From assembly GCA_021463505.1 (NCBI GenBank), contig JAJTYR010000003.1:1-64000 (forward strand): a DNA stretch of 64,000 nucleotides. Direction: 5' to 3'. A model generated the notes under the pieces. That model saw only the letters and a program-made list of their open reading frames with translations. It was not told where the DNA came from and searched no databases. Shown here one piece after another: positions 58,382 through 64,000 of this stretch. Source of the stretch: Burkholderiaceae bacterium. Lineage in GTDB: Bacteria > Pseudomonadota > Gammaproteobacteria > Burkholderiales > Burkholderiaceae_E. The position numbers and the translations under genes were made by a program. Positions within the stretch are counted from its first letter, which is position 1, and every line of letters starts with the position of its first letter.

Positions 58382-61300
58382 TCAGCCCCGTTCGGCCAGA
58401 CGGGCAATGTGTTCGGCCAGCGCGTCCTCGGTGTACGGCTTCGTGAGGAAGACGTCGACGCCGGCATCGAGCGCCATCTGCCGGTGCTTCGCGGACGAGC
58501 GCGAGGTGATCATGATGACCGGGACGCCGCGGGTCTGCGGCTGCTCGCGCAGCGCGCGCACCAGTTCCACGCCATTCATCCGCGGCATTTCGAGGTCGAC
58601 CAGCACCAACGCCGGCACGCGCCGCGCCACGCGTTCGAGCGCCTCGATGCCGTCTCCGGCGCTGTCGGCCTGATAGCCGAGGTCGCGGACGAAGTTTTCC
58701 ATCGTGCGCCGCACGCTCACCGAGTCGTCGACCACCAGGCACACGGGCAGCGCGCGCCGCGCGGCATCCAGCGCCGGCGCCGCCCGTCCGTGCTCGCGCG
58801 CCGCCAGCAGCGACGGCAGGTCGACCACCGGCGCGACGGCGCCGTCGCCGAGCACGGTAGCCCCCTCGATGCCCGGGATCGGCGGCACGCACGACGCCAG
58901 CGGCCGCACGACGACGTGGCGCGTCTGCCCGGGTTCGGCCACCAGCACGGCGACACGCTCGCCGCCGGACCGTCGCACCTGCAGTACGGCGGGCACCGCC
59001 TGCTGCACGCCGGGCGGCGGCGCGAACGCATCCTCGGGCAACCCCAGCAGGTCTTCGAGCCGCAGCAGCGGCATCCACCCGGCGGTGCCGTGAAAGCGCC
59101 GCACCCCGTCGATCTCGTCGATGGCGCCGTCGGCGCAGAGCACCTGTTCGATCTCGCGCACCGCCAGTGCCAGCACGTGCGAAGTCGAGCGCACGACGAT
59201 GACCGGCAACGCAGCCATGCGCACCGGCACGCGCAGGCGCACGCGCATGCCCTCTCCGGCCACCGAGACAAGTTCGACGCTGCCGCGCTGTTCGCGCACC
59301 GCCTGGTTCACCACGTCCAGGCCGATGCCGCGCCCCGAGAGCTGCGTCGCACGGCTGCGTGTGGAAAAGCCCGGCGCCAACACGAAGCGCGCGAGCGTCG
59401 CATCGTCGCAGTGCGCGTCGGCATCGAGCAGGCCGAGCGCGATCGCCCGGTTGCGCACCGCGCGCAGGTCGAGCCCGCGCCCGTCGTCGCTGCAGTCGAT
59501 CACCAGGTCGGTGCCCTCGCGTGCCACCGCGAGCACGATGCGTCCCTCGGGCGGCTTGCCCAGCGCCCGCCGCTGCGCCGGCGGCTCGATTCCGTGATCG
59601 ATGGCGTTGCGCAACAGGTGCGCCACCGGCTCCACCAGCGCCTGCAGCAACGGCGTGTCGACCTCGGTGGACTCGCCATCGACCTGCAGGATCGCCTCGT
59701 GACCGGCCGCGCGCGCAGCCTGCCGCACCGTGCGCCGCCAGCGCGCCACCAGCGTGCCGACGCGCACGGTGCGCGTGCGCAGTGCCGCCTCACGAAGCTC
59801 GACCTGTACGCGCTCGAGTTGCGACAGCGAATCGCGCAGCGCTGCCACGTTGCCGCCGAGCGTCTGTTCGACCAGGCGTCCGTCGGAGCCGGATTCTGCG
59901 ATACGGCGCGACACCATGTGCAGATCGTCGTATTCGTCGAGTTCCAGCGCGTCGAAGTCCTCGCGATCGCGGCGCTCGCCCAGCGCGCTGCCACGCACGT
60001 CGACCAGCCGCTCGAGTTCACCGGCGAGGTCCTGCAACTGGTCGGTACCCATCCGCAGGGTGGCACGCATGCGATCGACTTCGAGCGCCTGCTCCTGTGC
60101 CTGCGAGAGCAGGATCGCTGCCTCGTCGACGCTGGCCAGCAGGCGTTCGATCAGCGCTGCAGGCACCCGCAACCACTCGTCGGCGTCGGCGGATCCGGAC
60201 GGCCCGGGGAGCGGTGCCTCTGCCTGGCCCGTCGCGTCGGCGGTTGCGTCGGCGGTTGCGTCGGCACCCGTAGCGGCCATCCGTTCCGCGATTGGATCGT
60301 TGGTCGCTTTGGCAGCCGGTTCGACCGATTCGCCCGGTGCGTCCCCCGCCTGCCAGGCACCGGGCTGCTGCAGCAGCCGGTGGGTCCAGTCGCGCACCGA
60401 CCGGAGCACGTCGAGCGCATGCTGCGGTGGCGGGCCGATGCCCGCCACCGACTCGCTCATCTCGGACACGCAATCGGCGGCCTCGGCAAGCGTGGCGGCC
60501 AGGTCCGGCGCGAGCGCACCGTCGGCCGCCTCGAGCAACTGCAGCAGGTCTTCGAGCTGGTGCGTGAGCACCGCGATGCCGCGCACGCCCACGGTATTCG
60601 CGGAGCCCTTCAGGGTGTGCGCAATGCGCTGTGCCACCGCGATCGCATCGCCCGATCCGGCGGCAACGCGATCGATGCACGCCGAGAATTCGGCTGCCAG
60701 CGACGGCAGCTCGCGCAGCAGATTCTCGACGACGCTGCGATCGGCATCGCGCGGGATACCGAGCGACAGGTCGTCCTCGTCGATCGGCGCCTGAGTGGCG
60801 GCAACGCGCCGCGTGCCGACCGTGGCCAGCGAATCGAACCGTCGCTGCGCCGCCACCAGTGTGTGCGGCAACGCCGGCAGCGGCCAGGCAGCGTCGCCGA
60901 GCAGCGCAAGCGCCTCGTCAGCCGCCTGCGGCGATGGTGCACGGAACAGCCGCGCCCAGGCCGGACCGACCTGCGCGATCAACACCCGATGGCGCGCGAC
61001 AAATCGTCGCGGCTCGCGCGCCAGAGCCAACAGGTTCGCCACGAGCGTTTCGAGCGCCGTCGTCACCGGCGCCAGTCCGATGTAGCCCACCGCATTGGCG
61101 AAGCGCTCGACGGCATCGGCACCCGCTTCCAGCGCATCGGTCAGCCGCGCCTCGTGCGTCACGTTGCCGGTGGCGGCCTCGCCCCCGGCGAGCGCTGCCG
61201 CGAACTCCTCGTCGAGTTGCTGCGCCGCTTCGGCAAGGATCTGCAGCTCGTCCACACCGACCTGCGTCGCAGCCGATTCCATCGCCGCGCACGTGGCGGT

Positions 61301-61828
61301 GGCGATCCGCTCGGCGTCCTGGCGCAGGCGGGTCGCGATCGGTGCGACCCGTTCGGGCGTCACCTGCTCTGCCAGGCCCGGCCAGTCGCGCAGTCGAGCG
61401 ATCAGGTTGTCCGCTTCCGTCGCCGGCAGCTGGCCGCTGCAATAAGCGATCGCGTCGGACACCCAGCCCTCGGCCGATGCGAGTTCCAGTGCGGAATCCT
61501 CGGGGTGCGCCGCACCGAGCAAGTGGGCGCGCAGCAAGCCCGCCGCATCGACCAGACCGCTCAATCCCAGTTCGAATGCCGCACTGGCCAGGCGCTCGAG
61601 CGCCCCGGCCAGACCGGCGCGCCAGCCGCCGGTGCCCACCGGCGCACCGGCCTGAATACCGGCCGGTGGATGGCCGATCACCTCGGCGTCGGTCGCGTGG
61701 ATCAACGGCTCGAGCAGGCCCACGGCCGCCGCATCCAGCGCATCGAGCCGGGCGTCGGCTTGCCTGGCGGCGACGACGGACGGCTCGTGCGCCGTCGAGA
61801 CCGGGTTCGTCGCGTCGCTCGGGCTCAC
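58382..61828 (-). CDS. ChpA/PilL-type hybrid chemotaxis kinase
   Basis: 1148 residues from GTG 61828 (GTGA overlap with pilJ). The N-terminal 390 residues are Ala-rich helices. One canonical Hpt domain follows with His404 in IAHTLKGSANTVG. Then come the CheA dimer and HATPase domains (HLLRNAIDHGIEPPAQ, GRGIGLDVVNQAV), a CheW-like domain, and a C-terminal receiver with Asp in LVDLEMPRMNG. In P. aeruginosa, ChpA carries eight Hpt/Spt/Tpt-type domains; here I see one with a clear His. It directs twitching and surface sensing through type IV pili. Confidence 0.88.
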   Translation of the reverse strand: MSPSDATNPVSTAHEPSVVAARQADARLDALDAAAVGLLEPLIHATDAEVIGHPPAGIQAGAPVGTGGWRAGLAGALERLASAAFELGLSGLVDAAGLLRAHLLGAAHPEDSALELASAEGWVSDAIAYCSGQLPATEADNLIARLRDWPGLAEQVTPERVAPIATRLRQDAERIATATCAAMESAATQVGVDELQILAEAAQQLDEEFAAALAGGEAATGNVTHEARLTDALEAGADAVERFANAVGYIGLAPVTTALETLVANLLALAREPRRFVARHRVLIAQVGPAWARLFRAPSPQAADEALALLGDAAWPLPALPHTLVAAQRRFDSLATVGTRRVAATQAPIDEDDLSLGIPRDADRSVVENLLRELPSLAAEFSACIDRVAAGSGDAIAVAQRIAHTLKGSANTVGVRGIAVLTHQLEDLLQLLEAADGALAPDLAATLAEAADCVSEMSESVAGIGPPPQHALDVLRSVRDWTHRLLQQPGAWQAGDAPGESVEPAAKATNDPIAERMAATGADATADATADATGQAEAPLPGPSGSADADEWLRVPAALIERLLASVDEAAILLSQAQEQALEVDRMRATLRMGTDQLQDLAGELERLVDVRGSALGERRDREDFDALELDEYDDLHMVSRRIAESGSDGRLVEQTLGGNVAALRDSLSQLERVQVELREAALRTRTVRVGTLVARWRRTVRQAARAAGHEAILQVDGESTEVDTPLLQALVEPVAHLLRNAIDHGIEPPAQRRALGKPPEGRIVLAVAREGTDLVIDCSDDGRGLDLRAVRNRAIALGLLDADAHCDDATLARFVLAPGFSTRSRATQLSGRGIGLDVVNQAVREQRGSVELVSVAGEGMRVRLRVPVRMAALPVIVVRSTSHVLALAVREIEQVLCADGAIDEIDGVRRFHGTAGWMPLLRLEDLLGLPEDAFAPPPGVQQAVPAVLQVRRSGGERVAVLVAEPGQTRHVVVRPLASCVPPIPGIEGATVLGDGAVAPVVDLPSLLAAREHGRAAPALDAARRALPVCLVVDDSVSVRRTMENFVRDLGYQADSAGDGIEALERVARRVPALVLVDLEMPRMNGVELVRALREQPQTRGVPVIMITSRSSAKHRQMALDAGVDVFLTKPYTEDALAEHIARLAERG
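60234..60269 (-). repeat. 12-bp tandem repeat in chpA
   Basis: GCGTCGGCGGTT at 60234 is repeated at 60246 and, less exactly, at 60258 (GCGTCGGCACCC). In the protein it gives ADAT repeats in a linker after the Hpt domain. Confidence 0.6.
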
Positions 61829-63216
61829 GGCTTCGGCGTCCGGAAGACGCTGACCTCTTCGACCAGCGAGCGCGCGTACTCGACCAGGCGGCGCGTCTCG
61901 ATCGACTGCGCCCGCAACTGCCGGGTGGTCTCCGCACTGGCCTCGCGAATCACGTCGGCGCGCGCCTGCAGCGCCGAACTGGTGCGTGCCTGTTCCTCGG
62001 AGGTGGATGCAATCTCGCGCACGTTGGCCACCAGCGAGTCGGTCTCGTGCTGCGTGCGGCGCATCGCCTGGCCGGCGTCATCGGCCATGCGGCTGATCTG
62101 CACCACCTGCGCAATCGCCTCGTTCATCGCGCGCACCGTCTCGTGCGTGCCGGTCTGGATCGCATTGACCAGCCGCGAGATCCGCGTCGCCGATTCGCGG
62201 GCGGACTCTGACAGGCGCTTGACCTCGTCGGCCACCACCGCGAAACTGCGTCCCGCCTCGCCGGCGCTCGCCGCCTGCATCGACGCGTTGAGCGCGAGGA
62301 TGCCGGTGCGCTCGGCGATCGCCTGGATGATCCCCACCACCTGCCCGATCTCCTGCGAGCGCTCGCCCAGTTGCTTGATGCGCTTGCCGGTTTCGCGGAT
62401 CAGTTCGCGCGACTGTGCAATGCCCGTGAGCGTCGCCCCGACCACGCGCACGGCCTCGCCGGTTTCGACCGTGGCGCGCGCCGCCGACTCGTTGACGTCG
62501 CGCGCGCGATCGGCCACCGTGACCAGCGCCAGCGCCGCCCGCGCCAGCTCGCTGGCCGCCATGCCGACCTCGCGTTGCTCGCGCGCCGCTGCCTGGATCG
62601 CCAGGTCCGACTGGCCGCGTACCGCGAAGGTGGCCTGCGCGACGTCGGCCGAAAGCGCCGCCACGTTGCGCAACACGCGCCCGGTTTCCTCGGTGAGCAG
62701 GTTCAGCGCATCGGCGATCGCGCCGGTGACGTTCTCGGTGACCGGCACCCGGATCGACAGGTCCTTGGTGGACGCAATCGTGCCCACCGCCTGCATGATC
62801 CCGATCACCGAGTCGTTGAGTTCGTCGCTCTCGCGGATCGTACGGTTGAGCGCCGCGACGCGATCGTCCAGCAGCCGGTCGAGCGCATCGGCGAGCCGCG
62901 CGAATTCGTCGCGGCCGCGCCAGCGCACGCGTGCCTCGAGATCGCCGTCGGCGAGCGCTTCGAGCGTGGCCTGGATGCGCTCGATCGGCGCGCTGGCCGC
63001 GCGGGCCAGGCGCCGGCCGTAGGCGAAGCCGCCGAGCGCGAGCAGCGCCGCCAGCGTCATCACCGCCGCCACGATGCCGATCGCCTGGGCCGGCGCCAGC
63101 GTCTCGCGCGCGATCAGCCAGGCGAGCACGGCGGCAATCGCGGCCACCGCCAGCGGCACCGCCGCCAGCACGGTGATGCCGCGGCGCAACTGCTGTGCGA
63201 ACGATCGGCCGTCCAT
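61825..63216 (-). CDS. pilJ: PilJ-like methyl-accepting chemotaxis protein
   Basis: 463 residues. Two membrane helices near the N terminus (VLAAVPLAVAAIAAVLAWLI and IVAAVMTLAALLALGGFAYG) are separated by only a few residues. HAMP-like and signalling coiled coils follow, with the receptor tip IIQAIAERTGILALNASMQA. P. aeruginosa PilJ has a large periplasmic domain between its helices; it is missing here, so the signal must be sensed in the membrane or cytoplasm. Its position beside pilI and chpA supports the PilJ role. Confidence 0.82.
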   Translation of the reverse strand: MDGRSFAQQLRRGITVLAAVPLAVAAIAAVLAWLIARETLAPAQAIGIVAAVMTLAALLALGGFAYGRRLARAASAPIERIQATLEALADGDLEARVRWRGRDEFARLADALDRLLDDRVAALNRTIRESDELNDSVIGIMQAVGTIASTKDLSIRVPVTENVTGAIADALNLLTEETGRVLRNVAALSADVAQATFAVRGQSDLAIQAAAREQREVGMAASELARAALALVTVADRARDVNESAARATVETGEAVRVVGATLTGIAQSRELIRETGKRIKQLGERSQEIGQVVGIIQAIAERTGILALNASMQAASAGEAGRSFAVVADEVKRLSESARESATRISRLVNAIQTGTHETVRAMNEAIAQVVQISRMADDAGQAMRRTQHETDSLVANVREIASTSEEQARTSSALQARADVIREASAETTRQLRAQSIETRRLVEYARSLVEEVSVFRTPKP

Positions 63217-63219
63217 CGC

Positions 63220-63699
63220 TCAGCCCCGGAGCAGCGCCGCGAACAGGCGCTCGGGATCGATCTCGTAGAGCGCCTCGCCGGCATCGCGCGCGGGCCACGG
63301 CGCCTGCCCGGCGACGTCGATCGCCGAGGCGAACGCGCAGTCGGGCGGCGCACTGCGCACCGGATGCCACTGGCCGTCGACCAGCGGCCGTGGCGGTCCA
63401 TCCACCAGCAGCGCCGCTGCCTGCGGCAGCCTGCCCATCACCAGCACATCGCGGCGTTCGATCGTGGCGACGCCGGCGCGCCGGGCCGACGCGTCGAGCA
63501 CCACCAGCGGCTGGCCGCGCAACTGCATCAGGCCCGCGATGCGCGCCGGCGCGAGCGGCAACGGATGGATCGCGGCGCCGGCGACGAACTCCAGCGGCGT
63601 GCCCGCGGGCAGCGCCACGGCGACGCCGCCCAGGCGCGTGGCAAAACGCGTGGCGGGCAACGGCGCGGCACTCGCCTCGTCGAAGCGTCGCGAACTCAT
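63220..63699 (-). CDS. pilI: CheW-like adaptor (PilI)
   Basis: 159 residues from ATG 63699, overlapping the next gene's stop as ATGA. A CheW fold is visible in FATRLGGVAVALPAGTPLEF, PARIAGLMQLRGQPLVVLD and the late VLVMGRLPQAAALLVDG strand pair. It links PilJ to the ChpA kinase. Similarity is moderate but the gene order is decisive. Confidence 0.78.
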   Translation of the reverse strand: MSSRRFDEASAAPLPATRFATRLGGVAVALPAGTPLEFVAGAAIHPLPLAPARIAGLMQLRGQPLVVLDASARRAGVATIERRDVLVMGRLPQAAALLVDGPPRPLVDGQWHPVRSAPPDCAFASAIDVAGQAPWPARDAGEALYEIDPERLFAALLRG

Positions 63700-64000
63700 C
63701 GAACGGCGAACCTCAATGCGTCGAGCACCTGGGCGTCGCTGAACGGCTTGCCGATCAGCGCCTTGCCGCCCTGCATCCGCGCCCACACCTGGTCGGCACG
63801 CTGGCACTTGGTCGAGACGAACACCACCGGAATCGCGCGCGTGAGCGGATCGACCGCCAGTTTGCGGCATGCCTGGTAGCCGTCCATGCCCGGCATCACG
63901 ATGTCCATGAAAATGATCGACGGCCGCTCGGCGCGCGCTTTCTCGAGCGCCTCGGCGGCGTCGCCGGCGGTGCTCACGCGCCAGCCGGCATCGGCGAGGA
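63696..64000 (-). CDS. CheY-like response regulator (PilG/PilH type), 5' end outside the window
   Basis: The open frame reaches the window end, so the N terminus is missing. The visible receiver part includes the phospho-acceptor in IIFMDIVMPGMDG, the VVFVSTKCQRAD strand with its Ser, and the Lys in LIGKPFSDAQ. It is a receiver without output domain. By position before pilI it fits PilH; sequence alone does not separate PilG from PilH. Confidence 0.83.
   Translation of the reverse strand, partial: LADAGWRVSTAGDAAEALEKARAERPSIIFMDIVMPGMDGYQACRKLAVDPLTRAIPVVFVSTKCQRADQVWARMQGGKALIGKPFSDAQVLDALRFAVR

Overview
The window is a GC-rich, gene-dense stretch of a betaproteobacterial chromosome, most likely Burkholderiales. 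The support is the conserved block ndk-rlmN-pilF-rodZ-ispG-hisS-yfgM-bamB-der-hfq-hflX-hflK-hflC-DUF2065-hisZ-purA-PRTase, then tRNA-Leu(CAG), rnr and rlmB, plus surE-pcm-nlpD and a Chp-type twitching chemosensory cluster. Nearly all DNA is coding. The only gene-free stretch above 300 bp is 51869-52315. I see no CRISPR array, insertion sequence, rRNA gene or prophage.

Left part (1-9738): an accessory cluster. It holds the 3' end of a 2-oxoacid dehydrogenase E2 acyltransferase, a stand-alone acyl carrier protein, nicotinate phosphoribosyltransferase and an APH-fold kinase on the plus strand. A PRPP-synthetase-like protein and a DHH phosphoesterase follow on the minus strand, then archease and RtcB RNA ligase on the plus strand. 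After an AT-rich patch come a decayed alpha/beta hydrolase and a second APH-fold kinase fused to a P-loop kinase. The genes point to PRPP/NAD metabolism plus RNA end repair; the link between them is inferred from proximity only.

Middle (9860-31503): serine biosynthesis (serC, serA), a three-gene TRAP transporter, a LapA-like membrane protein, a minus-strand proteostasis operon (ftsH paralogue, Lon-family protease, USP-like protein), a B12-dependent ribonucleotide reductase, a response regulator/hybrid kinase pair, an FNR-like regulator lacking the iron-sulfur ligands, a universal stress protein behind a promoter with an FNR-type site, a DUF883/YqjE/YqjK-like operon with an exported nuclease, and an MFS exporter. 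Class II RNR, the FNR homologue and USP suggest a life with fluctuating or low oxygen.

Right part (31514-64000): RNA processing (rlmB, rnr), purine and histidine functions, the HflKC/HflX/Hfq group, Der, BamB, HisS, IspG, RodZ, PilF, RlmN and Ndk on the minus strand. A YccA-type membrane protein follows on the plus strand. Then come rlmD, a PolB-type exonuclease, nlpD, pcm and surE (with rpoS absent from its usual place), a CBS protein, and the minus-strand Chp genes ending in a partial response regulator.

Recurring themes are GTGA/ATGA (and one probable CTGA) stop-start overlaps coupling adjacent genes, and short in-frame tandem repeats in bamB, rodZ, hisZ and chpA.
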